Positions 52,796-62,981 of a DNA stretch of 64,000 nt are shown in pieces; position 1 is the first letter of the stretch; every line of letters begins with the position of its first letter. Both the position numbers and the translations under genes were made by a program. The DNA comes from Bryobacteraceae bacterium (GTDB lineage: Bacteria; Acidobacteriota; Terriglobia; Bryobacterales; Bryobacteraceae). A model generated the notes under the pieces. That model made no database searches. It was not told the origin of the DNA and saw only the letters and a list, made by a program, of their open reading frames with translations. Location: assembly GCA_029975915.1 (NCBI GenBank), contig JARKOC010000049.1:3694-67693 (forward strand), given 5' to 3'.

Positions 52796-53845
52796 GTGAT
52801 CTACGCTGAAGAGGTGCGACTCCTGGTCAGGGCGACAAATTGGGTTGGCGATGCCGTGATGAGTCTGCCGGCTCTCAGTGCGCTCCGGCGGCGTTTCCCA
52901 GACGCCCACATCTCGATTCTGGCCAGGCCGTGGGTAGCTGGACTCTACCGCCACGAACCCTTTGCCGATGAGATCATTTCGTACCAGCCGGGCGCTGGGG
53001 TGAAGGGTCTGAGGAAACGGCTGAAGACTGCGCGCGCGCTGGGTGAGATGCAATTCGATTGCGCGGTTCTCCTGCAAAACGCCTTCGACGCCGCACTCAT
53101 TGCTTGGTTGGCTCGTATTCCTCGCCGCATCGGCTACGCCAGGGACGCGAGGGGTCCTCTGTTGACCGACGCCTTCCGGGTCCCGGCAAGAGGTTTGTTG
53201 CCGCCACACGAAAGCTTTTACTACTTGGAACTGATCCGTTTGGCAGGCTGGCTCGAACAAATGCCGGAGCAGCCATTCATCAGACTCGAAGGCGCCCCGA
53301 GGGCAAAGGAGAAAGGTCTTTCCCGGTTCAAGAATGAGGGAATCGAAAAGGTGATCGGCGTCAGCCCGGGCGCGGCGTATGGCACAGCCAAGCGATGGTG
53401 GCCCGAGCGATTCGCTGCTGCCGCGTCAAGAGTGGCGGCTGAAACCGGTTCGGCAGTCGCTTTGTTCGGGTCGGACTCCGAGCGGGAACTCTGCGCCTCC
53501 GTGGCCGCGCAGATCCGGCTCAATGGTCTGGAAATCCGGAATTTCGCCGGTCAGACGAGCCTCGAGGAGTATATCGAACGCGCCGCAGCCTGTATCGCTT
53601 ACCTCACAAACGATTCCGGCGCCATGCATATCGCGTCGGCGCTGGGAGTGCCGACGGTCGCCGTATTTGGCGCGACCAACCACATCACCACAGGGCCCAC
53701 CGGGCCGTTGGCGCGGGTGGTCCGTCAGGACACTGGCTGTAGCCCATGCATGCTGCGCCATTGTCCGCTGGATCACCGTTGCATGGCGGCGGTCACGCCG
53801 GACGCTGTGGCCGAAACTGCCCTCCACCTGTTACAAAAGAGTTAG
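52796..53845 (+). CDS. waaF: LPS heptosyltransferase II (GT9)
   Basis: This 349-residue GT-B glycosyltransferase of family 9 shows [26 protein letters not shown] at the start, the donor-site motif [15 protein letters not shown], and [24 protein letters not shown]. The cysteine-rich [14 protein letters not shown] segment is typical of WaaF. It adds the second heptose to Kdo-linked heptose using ADP-heptose. The start is the GTG at 52796; a GTG at 52814 is possible. It is followed immediately by the degenerate RfaE2-like gene and WaaC. Confidence 0.88.
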   Translation: MIYAEEVRLLVRATNWVGDAVMSLPALSALRRRFPDAHISILARPWVAGLYRHEPFADEIISYQPGAGVKGLRKRLKTARALGEMQFDCAVLLQNAFDAALIAWLARIPRRIGYARDARGPLLTDAFRVPARGLLPPHESFYYLELIRLAGWLEQMPEQPFIRLEGAPRAKEKGLSRFKNEGIEKVIGVSPGAAYGTAKRWWPERFAAAASRVAAETGSAVALFGSDSERELCASVAAQIRLNGLEIRNFAGQTSLEEYIERAAACIAYLTNDSGAMHIASALGVPTVAVFGATNHITTGPTGPLARVVRQDTGCSPCMLRHCPLDHRCMAAVTPDAVAETALHLLQKS

Positions 53846-53848
53846 CAG

Positions 53849-54208
53849 GTGGACACCAGAACCAAAATCGTTGGCGGCGAGGAGTTCGCCGAACGCGTTC
53901 AGCAATGGAGGCGTGAGGGGGTTGAAGTCGTGGTCGCAGCTGGGCCCTTCGACCCGATGCTGGCCGTCCACGCCGCAACGGCCGCTTCGGCCCGGTCCCA
54001 TGCCGGCCGTTTGGCCGTCATCATTACTGAACCTGCGCAACCAATCCTCGACGCACGTGCGCGGGCCGAGTTGGCAGCCGGCCTGGCAGCCGTCGATCTT
54101 GTCACCCTCGACGGGCCCGGTTTGCCGGCCGCCGATGTGGTTTGGGATGAAGGGCATGCGTCAGCGGCCGCCAAGTTCGTCGCCCACGTCCTGAACCGCA
54201 TGAGCTGA
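53849..54208 (+). CDS. short RfaE2-like nucleotidyltransferase homologue lacking the HxGH motif
   Basis: This 119-residue protein starts at a GTG 3 nt after waaF. VVVAAGPFDPMLAVHA lines up with VVFTNGCYDILHPGHI of RfaE2, and ARAELAAGLAAVDLVTLDGPG with DRADLAIGLEAVDAVTLFDED. Only the last His of HPGH survives and the NGC is lost, so nucleotidyl transfer is unlikely. It sits between waaF and waaC in one operon. It may be a regulator or scaffold in heptose metabolism, or a gene in decay. The homology is my manual alignment. Confidence 0.65.
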   Translation: MDTRTKIVGGEEFAERVQQWRREGVEVVVAAGPFDPMLAVHAATAASARSHAGRLAVIITEPAQPILDARARAELAAGLAAVDLVTLDGPGLPAADVVWDEGHASAAAKFVAHVLNRMS

Positions 54209-54222
54209 TCCCGCCGATCGAC

Positions 54223-55179
54223 ATGTCTATCACGAGATTCCTTGTCGTCCGGCTCGGCGCGATGGGTGACATCATTCATGCTCTGCCAGCCGCCGCGGCA
54301 CTCAAGCGCACCTGGCCCGGTTGCCGGCTGAGTTGGGCGGTCCACCCAAGATGGCGCGATCTCTTGGTGGACGGTGGCGTCGCGGACGAACTAATCGAAA
54401 TCGACCGCCACAGCGCCCAATCACTCATTTCAGCTCTCAGGCAACTTCGTTCGACCAGTTTTGACTTCGCCATCGACTTCCAGGGGCTCATCAAATCAGC
54501 CGCCGTGTGTCTCGGCGCCCGCACTCGGATCCGGTATGGGTTTGGAAAACGCTTGCTGAGAGAATCCGCTGCGGCGCTGGTCTACAACCGCCACTGTTTG
54601 GCCGACGATGCCCATGTAGTGGATATGAACCTCTCGCTGGCAGCGCAAGCCGGCGCGTTTCCAGGACCGGTTCAGTTCCCTTTACCACCAGGCCGCACGG
54701 AAGGCAGACTTCCGGACGAGCCTTTCGTGTTGGCCTCACCCCTGGCAGGCTGGCGGTCCAAACAGTGGCCGATCGAGAACTGGGCGGAATTTGCCAGAAT
54801 GTTGCATGGCCAGACGCCTTACCGTCTGGTGTTGAATGGCCCGCCGGCCGCCGCTGGTATTGCCGCGGAGATTCCCGGATCGATGCTCCATGTCTCTACC
54901 GTTGCGGGCCTGATCGATGCCACACGCCGCGCGCGGGCGGTCGTCGGACTCGACTCCGGCCCCCTGCACCTGGCGGCGGCGCTTTCGAAACCCGGCGTGG
55001 GTTTGTTTGGACCGACAGACCCGGCGCGGAACGGCCCCTACGGCGATTCCATCCGTATTCTCCGGACTCCAGGCGCGACAACCACCTATGCGCGTGTGGA
55101 CCAGATCCATCCTTCCATGCGCGAACTTGCCCCGGGAACGGTCTTTCGCGCTTTAATGGACAAGTTGGAGTCTGCCTAG
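54223..55179 (+). CDS. waaC: LPS heptosyltransferase I (GT9)
   Basis: This 318-residue GT-B family 9 enzyme has FLVVRLGAMGDIIHALPAAAALKRTWP at the N-terminus, DFAIDFQGLIKSA, and the C-terminal GLDSGPLHLAAALSKPGVGLFGPTDPARNGPYG. It transfers the first heptose to Kdo. The four-gene run waaF, degenerate rfaE2, waaC and ICMT-like has gaps of 0-14 nt, so it is an operon. Confidence 0.88.
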   Translation: MSITRFLVVRLGAMGDIIHALPAAAALKRTWPGCRLSWAVHPRWRDLLVDGGVADELIEIDRHSAQSLISALRQLRSTSFDFAIDFQGLIKSAAVCLGARTRIRYGFGKRLLRESAAALVYNRHCLADDAHVVDMNLSLAAQAGAFPGPVQFPLPPGRTEGRLPDEPFVLASPLAGWRSKQWPIENWAEFARMLHGQTPYRLVLNGPPAAAGIAAEIPGSMLHVSTVAGLIDATRRARAVVGLDSGPLHLAAALSKPGVGLFGPTDPARNGPYGDSIRILRTPGATTTYARVDQIHPSMRELAPGTVFRALMDKLESA

Positions 55180-55740
55180 GTGAGCCGGATCTTCCCAAAA
55201 GCTTATTCCGCAAAGGTTCAGCGATTGCGTGTCCCAATGGGATTCCTGTTGGCCGCTGCATTTCTGTATTTTGCCCAGCCCACATGGCTTTGGCTTCTGC
55301 TCGGTCTTCCTTTCTCGGCTGCGGGACTGGCGCTGCGATCGTGGGCGGCGGGGCACCTCAAGAAGGATGAGTCGCTGGTGGTTTCGGGTCCGTATGCCTG
55401 GACGAGAAACCCTCTTTATCTAGGAACTTTTCTCACTGCTGCCGGCTGCGCCGTCGCATCGGGCCAGTGGTTAGTGTCGGTGGCCGTGTGCGCCCTTTTC
55501 CTGTTGATCTATCTGCCGGTGATGGAGCAGGAGGAGGAACATCTGCGGAGTTTATTTCCGGATTACGCCGAATATGCAGCCCGGGTGCCGCTGTTGCTGC
55601 CCAAGCCACCCTCCAAACGATCCGCTCTCAGGTACCAGGGCGAGTTGTGGCGCCGCAACAAGGAATGGAAGGCCTGGTATGCATATCTGGCGGTCCAGGT
55701 TTTCCTGCTGGCCCAGGTCCTGCTAAGCTCAGGGCGATGA
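55180..55740 (+). CDS. isoprenylcysteine carboxyl methyltransferase-like membrane protein
   Basis: This 186-residue protein starts at a GTG immediately after waaC. It has three or four transmembrane helices, with GPYAWTRNPLYLG and EEEHLRSLFPDYAEYAARVP, the C-terminal SAM-binding signature of the ICMT/PEMT family. Bacterial relatives methylate varied lipid or amine substrates. Position in the LPS operon hints at a lipid or sugar modification, but this is inference. Its stop overlaps the next ATG (ATGA). Confidence 0.82.
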   Translation: MSRIFPKAYSAKVQRLRVPMGFLLAAAFLYFAQPTWLWLLLGLPFSAAGLALRSWAAGHLKKDESLVVSGPYAWTRNPLYLGTFLTAAGCAVASGQWLVSVAVCALFLLIYLPVMEQEEEHLRSLFPDYAEYAARVPLLLPKPPSKRSALRYQGELWRRNKEWKAWYAYLAVQVFLLAQVLLSSGR

Positions 55741-57152
55741 AACTCACATTCTGGGGAGCCGCTCAGACGGTGACCGGGTCGATGCATGAATTGAAGGTCC
55801 AGGGGCGCCGCTACCTGCTTGATTGCGGCCTTTATCAGGGCCGGCGGTTTGAAGCCCGGACACGCAACGCCACCTTCCCCTGGCCTGCGAACTCCGTCGA
55901 TGGCGTCATCCTCTCCCACGCTCATATCGACCACTCAGGCAACTTGCCATCGTTGACCAAGAACGGCTACGAGGGCCCGATTTTTGCCACGCCGGCAACC
56001 ATCGACCTCTGCGCGGCTATGCTGCCCGACTCGGCGCACGTCCAGGAGAAGGATGCCCTCTTCCTGGCCAAACGAAAGCAACGCCGCCGCTCGCTCGGTC
56101 AGGACGACCCTACCGAAATCGCCGAACCTCTCTATTCAACCGAGGACGCCGAGGCGACCATCCCGTTGATGAGGCCGGTCCCCATGGGGGAACCGTTTGA
56201 AGCCGGTCCCGGCATGACCTGCCGGACATTCGACGCCGGCCATATGCTCGGCTCAACCTGTATCTACATCGAGATGGAACACCACGGCACGCGCCGCTCC
56301 ATCGTTTTTTCAGGCGACGTGGGCCGGAAAAACCTGCCGATCATTCGCGATCCGGAACCGGCCCCGCAGGCCGACTACCTTATCATGGAATCGACATACG
56401 GCGACCGGCTGCACCAGGATTCATGCTGCGTTGAGGACAAACTCGCCGACGTGGTCAATCGCACCGCGAAGCGCGGCGGCAAGGTCATCTGTCCGGCCTT
56501 CGCTGTAGGCCGTACTCAGCAACTGGTCCTCGTCTTGCACCAGTTGTTCGAATCTGGCAGGATTCCGCGCATTCCGGTCTTCGTCGACAGCCCGCTGGCC
56601 GTCAACGTAACGAATGTTTTTCAACAACGAACGGAGTGCTACGACCAGGAAACTTCCGTCTTCTCCTCCAACGGCGAGGACCCGTTCAACTTTTCAAACC
56701 TCCGGTACATCAAAGAGGTGGCCGAATCGAAGGCGCTGAACGATCTTCGAGCCCCATGCATCATCATCTCGGCCTCGGGCATGTGCGAGTTCGGCCGGAT
56801 TCTTCACCACTTGAAGAACAATATCGAGAACCCGCACAACACGGTACTGATTACCGGTTTCCAGGCCGAACACACTCTGGGGCGCAAGCTGGTGGACAAG
56901 CAGCAAGAGGTTTCGATCTTCGGTGAGCCGGTGCGGCTGAGGGCCGAGGTCGTCAAACTCAATGAGTTGAGCGGCCATGCCGACCAGTCCGAGTTGCTGG
57001 CCTGGATGAAGCCGATCGCCCCGAAGCTGAAGAAAATATTCCTGGTTCACGGCGAACCTCGCCAGTCACAGGCCCTGGCACAAACAATCCGTTCCATCTA
57101 CGGAATCGAAACGGTGATCCCATCTCGCGGCGAAACCTACAAGCTGGATTGA
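55737..57152 (+). CDS. metallo-beta-lactamase/beta-CASP RNA nuclease
   Basis: This 471-residue protein has HxHxDH as SHAHIDHSG, the GHMLGS segment, and FSGDVG. The beta-CASP region contains the PAFAVGRTQQLV and SGMCEFGRILHH motifs, with NELSGHADQ near the C-terminus. This is the CPSF73-like RNA endonuclease group found across bacteria. Two zinc ions are expected. The ATG overlaps the ICMT-like stop. Although the start is coupled to the LPS genes, a role in RNA processing is the simplest reading. Confidence 0.87.
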   Translation: MKLTFWGAAQTVTGSMHELKVQGRRYLLDCGLYQGRRFEARTRNATFPWPANSVDGVILSHAHIDHSGNLPSLTKNGYEGPIFATPATIDLCAAMLPDSAHVQEKDALFLAKRKQRRRSLGQDDPTEIAEPLYSTEDAEATIPLMRPVPMGEPFEAGPGMTCRTFDAGHMLGSTCIYIEMEHHGTRRSIVFSGDVGRKNLPIIRDPEPAPQADYLIMESTYGDRLHQDSCCVEDKLADVVNRTAKRGGKVICPAFAVGRTQQLVLVLHQLFESGRIPRIPVFVDSPLAVNVTNVFQQRTECYDQETSVFSSNGEDPFNFSNLRYIKEVAESKALNDLRAPCIIISASGMCEFGRILHHLKNNIENPHNTVLITGFQAEHTLGRKLVDKQQEVSIFGEPVRLRAEVVKLNELSGHADQSELLAWMKPIAPKLKKIFLVHGEPRQSQALAQTIRSIYGIETVIPSRGETYKLD

Positions 57153-57423
57153 CGCAGCCGGCAGTGGATGACCGCCAGAGCCAGCGCTGTCGGCGGCTGG
57201 GAGGGTACTGGAACTAATCGGCCCCGGTTTTGGCGGATTGGCCCTTCCGCCGGGTGCCCCATCCAGGTGTAATTGGGGCATGACGAGTATAGTCCGTCGT
57301 CTAGTGAGCCGCCTGTCTTTCGATTCGCAGCCTTTGCGACCCCAGCGCGGCTCCTCTCGCCCGGTGTCAGGCGGAGCTATCGCATCCTTAGCTGCCCATA
57401 CGATGCCTAGTCTCAACAGCCCC

Positions 57424-57714
57424 ATGACGTCAACTCTGGTGAACTACGCCTATTTGCAGGTGCTCGACCTGTTGACGACTTCGGCATTTCTTCTGGCCGG
57501 GGTCCGCGAGGCTAATCCGTTGGTTTTGCTGGCGATACGGCTGGCTCCGAACGCGATCCTGGGACTGGTCGCTGTGAAGTGTATGGCTCTGATCCTGGGG
57601 CTTGTCTGCTGGTGGACTTCGAGGGCGCGTTTGTTGATGACCGCTACCGCCTTTTATGCCGTCCTGGTGGCCTACAATCTGGTGTGTCTGATCCTAGGTC
57701 TCGCCGTTAGATAA
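57424..57714 (+). CDS. small membrane protein (DUF5658-like)
   Basis: This 96-residue protein starts at the ATG at 57424, or at 57403 seven codons earlier. It has three hydrophobic helices and the opening YLQVLDLLTTSAFLLAGVREANPL, which resembles DUF5658-type proteins (aspartate in the first helix, then EANP). Function unknown. Between 57153 and the start there is a TGCCCCA/TGGGGCA inverted repeat (57255-57280) that may terminate the upstream nuclease transcript. It is convergent with the Flp pilin gene 9 nt away. Confidence 0.6.
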   Translation: MTSTLVNYAYLQVLDLLTTSAFLLAGVREANPLVLLAIRLAPNAILGLVAVKCMALILGLVCWWTSRARLLMTATAFYAVLVAYNLVCLILGLAVR

Positions 57715-57723
57715 CCGCGCCGC

Positions 57724-57936
57724 TCAAACACCACCGAGGCTGGTCATCAACTCGCTCAATTTAGAAAAAATGGCAGAGATCGGCCCTGAAGCTCCCCATG
57801 GGATGAGCGCCCCGCCAGCCACCGCCACGAATCCTGCGAGAAGCGCGTACTCGATCAGATCCTGCCCGCTCGATTTCTTGAGGCGCCCCAACACGTTGTC
57901 CCATTCGATTCGAACCCAGCCGCCAATTCTGTCCAT
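57724..57936 (-). CDS. Flp/Fap-type pilin
   Basis: This 70-residue protein contains SSGQDLIEYALLAGFVAVAGGALI, the processing site and hydrophobic helix of Flp (type IVb) pilins. The invariant Glu and Tyr are in IEYALL, and GAL follows in the helix. GGAGG lies 6 nt before the ATG. The N-terminal leader of 25 residues would be removed by a prepilin peptidase, which is not here. No tad genes are adjacent; the CpaE-like gene lies 33 kb upstream. Confidence 0.85.
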   Translation of the reverse strand: MDRIGGWVRIEWDNVLGRLKKSSGQDLIEYALLAGFVAVAGGALIPWGASGPISAIFSKLSELMTSLGGV

Positions 57937-58131
57937 GGTGGTCCTCCAAGTCGACTCGTACTAGATCCAGCGTCACCCCACTTTGGTTCCTGAACAACTC
58001 ACCGAACACAGTAGAAACCTTACAAAAGCGTCTTAGCCCGTAAGTACTATCGGGCCGGACACTGGCCGACAGAGGCGGGCAGATGGCCTGAAACTCCGAT
58101 GACGGCGACTTCGGCCCATAAGGCAATCAGC

Positions 58132-58137
58132 TATAAT
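58132..58137 (+). promoter_or_regulatory. TATAAT box directly before the first glycosyltransferase-methyltransferase gene
   Basis: A perfect -10 hexamer ends 7 nt before the only plausible start codon (TTG at 58145). If it is used, transcription would begin at about the start codon, giving a leaderless or nearly leaderless mRNA. The -35 match is poor. Confidence 0.35.
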
Positions 58138-58144
58138 CAGCTAC

Positions 58145-59548
58145 TTGCTGCTCAGCATTCTCATCCCGGTATTCAATGAGCGGGCAATTGTGGAAAAGAG
58201 CCTCGCAGCGGTCCTCGCCGCCCCGCTGCCCGAGAATCTCGATCGCGAACTGATCATCGTTGATGATTGCTCCACCGATGGCACATCTGAAATCCTTCAG
58301 CGACTTGCAGATGCCGAGCCGCGCATCCGGCTGTTCCGCCACCCTGTGAATAAAGGTAAAGGCGCCGCCGTCCGTACAGCCATCGAACATGCCCAAGGCG
58401 ATTTCTGCCTGATCCAGGACGCCGACCTCGAGTACGACGCGAACGAATACCCAATTCTGCTTAAACCCCTGCTCGACGGTCATGCCGATGCGGTCTTTGG
58501 TTCCCGGTATCTGGCAGGTGAAAGCCGTCGCGTGCTGCCCTTCTGGCACACGATGATCAACCAGTTCCTCACGCTGGCGTCCAACGTCTTCACCAACATC
58601 CACGTCACCGACATGGAGACCTGCTACAAGGTCTTCCGTTCCGACCTGCTGAAATCCATCCCCATCCGTTCGGACCGTTTCGGATTCGAGCCCGAAATCA
58701 CGATGAAGTGCGCGAAGCGGAAGCTACGCATTTACGAGGTGCCGATCTCCTACCACGGACGCACATACGAGGAGGGCAAAAAAATCGGGTGGTGGGACGG
58801 TGTCAAGGCGTTGCTCGTCATTCTGCGTTTCTGGGTTATCGACGATCTCTACGTTGAACCCTACGGCAAAGGGACTCTCGTCAACCTGACACGCACTCCG
58901 GCATACATCTCCTGGCTGGTATCCCTCATCAGGCCGCTTTTGGGCGACGAAGTGCTCGAACTGGGAGCATCTACCGGAGCGTTCTCCGGCAGGCTGATGG
59001 GTAAGCGGCGCCGCTATGTCGCCGCCGAATCCGATCCCTTCTACCTTCATGCGCTCGAAAACCGGTTCCTTCGCACTCCCAACGTCGAGGTTGTCCCGGT
59101 ATCGGCAGCAATGCCTGAGTCGTTTCCATGGCGTGAAGAGTTTGACTCCATCGTGATGCTGAACGTCTTGGAAGGCCTCGAAAATCCCTCGGCCACTCTC
59201 CGCGCCGCCGCAGCCGCACTGCGCCCCGGGGGCCGCATCGTCCTGCTTTGCCCACTCGGCCCAGGGCTGTACGGACCAGTTGACAAGTCGATGGGTCAAC
59301 TGCGCAGGTTCTCGCGGGGGGATATCGTCCAGCTACTTTCTGTGGCCGGACTCGAAATTGACTCGTTTCGCTCGATCAACAAGGCCGGGCGGATCTCCTG
59401 GTTTGTGACTTCGATCCTGCTCCGCCGCCGGACGTTGTCGAGGTTGTCGCTGAAGGTCTTCGACAAGACCGTTTGGCTGTGGCGTCTGCTCGATCCAATC
59501 ACCCCTTGGTCCGGCCTCTCGGCCATCGTCTCCGCCCGCAAACGGTAG
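58145..59548 (+). CDS. GT2 glycosyltransferase fused to SAM methyltransferase
   Basis: This 467-residue protein starts at a TTG; a stop at 58118 and no better codon limit the choice. Residues 1-230 are a GT-A family 2 glycosyltransferase (LSILIPVFNER, IVDDCSTDGTS, LIQDADLEYD, FGSRYLAGESRR) of the polyprenol-phosphate glycosyltransferase type. Residues 260-467 are a class I methyltransferase (VLELGASTGAFSGRLM, MLNVLEGLENP, LRPGGRIVLLCP). Motif I reads GASTG rather than the usual GxGxG. It is a paralogue of the convergent gene at 59585-61006. Confidence 0.82.
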   Translation: MLLSILIPVFNERAIVEKSLAAVLAAPLPENLDRELIIVDDCSTDGTSEILQRLADAEPRIRLFRHPVNKGKGAAVRTAIEHAQGDFCLIQDADLEYDANEYPILLKPLLDGHADAVFGSRYLAGESRRVLPFWHTMINQFLTLASNVFTNIHVTDMETCYKVFRSDLLKSIPIRSDRFGFEPEITMKCAKRKLRIYEVPISYHGRTYEEGKKIGWWDGVKALLVILRFWVIDDLYVEPYGKGTLVNLTRTPAYISWLVSLIRPLLGDEVLELGASTGAFSGRLMGKRRRYVAAESDPFYLHALENRFLRTPNVEVVPVSAAMPESFPWREEFDSIVMLNVLEGLENPSATLRAAAAALRPGGRIVLLCPLGPGLYGPVDKSMGQLRRFSRGDIVQLLSVAGLEIDSFRSINKAGRISWFVTSILLRRRTLSRLSLKVFDKTVWLWRLLDPITPWSGLSAIVSARKR

Positions 59549-59584
59549 GCAGTGCGCCTTCGCCCGTGTTTGTAGGAGCTCGAT

Positions 59585-61006
59585 TCAGGCGCGCTTCCGT
59601 CCTACAGCAATCAGAGACACGCCGCCCCAAGGAAGAAAGCTCTCCAACAACTTCCACAGCCAAACGAACCTGTCGAAGACCGCCAACTGGAAACGTCCGA
59701 ACGATCTCCGCCTGAGCAGTCTCCCGTTCACCCACCAACCTGGGAGCGTCACTCGATTGAATTCAAAGATCTTCTCGACCTCGAAACCCGCTTCGAGCAT
59801 TCTCGCTTCCAGTTCTGTTTTCGTGTACCGCCGGCAGTGGCCCAGCACTTCGTCGAGCGTTCCAAACAGTCGATTGCCCCTCGGGACCAGGACCACCGCC
59901 CTCCCGCCGGGCTCAAGTGATTCGAAGAGATTGGCAAATCCTGCCTTGTCGTTCTCGACGTGTTCCAGCACGTTGAGACAAACAACGCTGTCGAAACCGC
60001 CCTTGAGGGTCAAGAAATCGGCTGGTTTCGAGGCATCAACCTGCTCTACTCGAATCCTTGGATTGGTGGCAAAACGAACCCTGAGCCGCTCGACGTGTTC
60101 AGAGTCCAGGTCCGTGGCCGTGTACAGTTTCCGCCCACGGCTCAACACCGCGGTCATGTTGCCGATGCCCGCGCCGATCTCCAACACCCGTTTCCCCAGA
60201 TAAGGCGAGACGACAGAAGCCATCCAGGCGTTGAACCGCGGCGTGTCGGCGAGCAGATCCAGAATCCGCGCCCCAGGATTCAGGTAGACGTCCCGCCTGA
60301 AACCATACCAAAGCACCGTGAATGGCGTCTTCAACGCGTCCGCCAGGGTGATCTTCTTGCCCTCGCCGTAGCCCCGTCCATGGTAGGAGACCGGCACTTC
60401 GTAAATCCTGGCGCCTCGCTGGGCGAGTTTCACCGTCAGCTCCGGTTCGATTCCAAAACCGTCGCTGCGAAGCGGAATCGTTTTGATCAGTGACGTCCGA
60501 AACGCCTTGTAGCCGGTCATGATATCGGTGAGATTCAAGTCCGACACCATGTTGCACAACCCGGTCAACCAGTGATTGGCCACCGAGTGCCAGTAGAGCA
60601 GCACCCTGCGCTCCTCGCTGAAACTGAAGCGTGAGCCGAACACGGCGTCAGCCTTTTGCTCGACCAGCGGTTTGAGTAGTCGCATGTAGTCGGCCGGATC
60701 GTATTCAAGATCGGCGTCCTGAATCAGACAGATTGTGCCAGCCGCTTTTTCGATAGCCAGCCGCACCGCCGCTCCTTTGCCCCGGTTCTCTGGCTGGCGG
60801 AAGAGTCGAATCACACCCGGATGCCGGACGGCATGCTCCCGTGCGATCTCTCCGGTCTCATCGGTCGATCCGTCGTCAACCAGGATCAATTCGCGTCCAT
60901 ATCCTTCAGGCAGTTGCGCGGCCAGAACGCGCTTCAGCAACGCCTCCAGGTGGATTTCCTCATTGAAGGCCGGAATCAGAATCGAAATCGTTTTGTCGCC
61001 CGGCAT
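59585..61006 (-). CDS. GT2 glycosyltransferase fused to SAM methyltransferase (paralogue)
   Basis: This 473-residue protein starts at the ATG at 61006, 7 codons inside the longest frame. Residues 1-235 are a GT2 domain (ISILIPAFNEE, LVDDGSTDETG, LIQDADLEYD, FGSRFSFSEERR). Residues 260-470 are a class I methyltransferase with canonical motif I (VLEIGAGIGNMTAVLS) and CLNVLEHVENDKAGF. It shares GKGAAVR and QDADLEYD plus YEVPVSYHGRGY with the gene at 58145. It probably transfers a sugar to undecaprenyl phosphate and methylates a linked sugar (inference). Confidence 0.84.
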   Translation of the reverse strand: MPGDKTISILIPAFNEEIHLEALLKRVLAAQLPEGYGRELILVDDGSTDETGEIAREHAVRHPGVIRLFRQPENRGKGAAVRLAIEKAAGTICLIQDADLEYDPADYMRLLKPLVEQKADAVFGSRFSFSEERRVLLYWHSVANHWLTGLCNMVSDLNLTDIMTGYKAFRTSLIKTIPLRSDGFGIEPELTVKLAQRGARIYEVPVSYHGRGYGEGKKITLADALKTPFTVLWYGFRRDVYLNPGARILDLLADTPRFNAWMASVVSPYLGKRVLEIGAGIGNMTAVLSRGRKLYTATDLDSEHVERLRVRFATNPRIRVEQVDASKPADFLTLKGGFDSVVCLNVLEHVENDKAGFANLFESLEPGGRAVVLVPRGNRLFGTLDEVLGHCRRYTKTELEARMLEAGFEVEKIFEFNRVTLPGWWVNGRLLRRRSFGRFQLAVFDRFVWLWKLLESFLPWGGVSLIAVGRKRA

Positions 61007-61090
61007 CGGTCCCCATGATTCTAGCAACCCGCCGGACGGGAACCGATTCCGTTTGTTTGCCGCATCGCCATCCGGTTATGATTAGATCCA

Positions 61091-61920
61091 ATGGGTTACC
61101 GATTCCGTCACTCCATCTGCAACGAGGTCTATCAGGGGTGGGACTTCGACAAGGCTGCGAGGCACATCAAGGAAACAGGGTACGACGGCATTGAAATCGC
61201 CCCGTTCACCCTGGCCGAGGACCCGGCCACGATCCCCGCGGAATCGCGCGCCGAGTACCGCCGCATCATCGCCGATGAGGGCTTGGTCTTCGCCGGGTTG
61301 CACTGGCTGATGGTCTCGCCCAAGGGCCTCCATGTGACCACGCCAGAAGACGATTTGCGTGAACGCTCCTGGGCTCACATTGTGCGCTTGATTGATCTCT
61401 GCGCCGACCTGGGCCCCAACGGCGTCATGGTCTTCGGGTCTCCGTTGCAGCGCTGCACCACCGGCGGCTCTACTCGCGAAGAGGCGACCAAGCGGTTCGT
61501 CGACGGACTCGCTTCGGTTGCGCCACACGCCCAATCGCGCGGGGTGAAGATTCTCGTCGAGGCTCTGCCGTCGAATCAGACTGACGTCGTTCTCTCACTC
61601 GACGAAGCCGCTTCCATCGTCCACCAGATCGGCAGCCCTGCCATCCAGACCATGTTCGATTCCCACAATGCCGTGGAGGAGACCACGCCGCACGCCGAAC
61701 TCGTCGAACGCCACTTCAACATCATTCGCCACGTCCATGTGAACGAAACCGACGGCGGCCACTGCGGCACCGGCGATTATGACTTCGCCCCTGTCCTGGC
61801 CACGCTCAAGCGACTCGACTACCAGGGCTGGATTTCGCTGGAAGCCTTCGACTTCGCCCCAGGAGCCGAACGCATCGCCGCCGAGAGCCTGCGATATCTT
61901 GAATCGATCATCGAGAGAAT

Positions 61921-61924
<4 letters not shown>
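61091..61924 (+). CDS. sugar phosphate isomerase/epimerase (AP-endonuclease 2 superfamily)
   Basis: This 277-residue TIM-barrel protein has metal-ligand positions in LVEALPSN (Glu), MFDSHNAVEET (Asp/His), HVHVNETDGG (His) and WISLEAFDF (Glu). This is the xylose-isomerase-like/psicose 3-epimerase pattern. It overlaps the NAD-dependent epimerase gene by 4 nt, so the two probably work on related sugars in one pathway. The exact substrate cannot be assigned. Confidence 0.84.
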
Positions 61925-62862
<938 letters not shown>

Positions 62863-62981
62863 GTAGGACTCGTCGTCCTTGCCTGTCACTTCCGGGACGT
62901 CCCTCCCGCATCGAGCGCAGGCACCCGGCCCGCCGTTTTGACGATTGGGTCGAGACGCTTCGTCGTTCGAATCCGTGTGGC

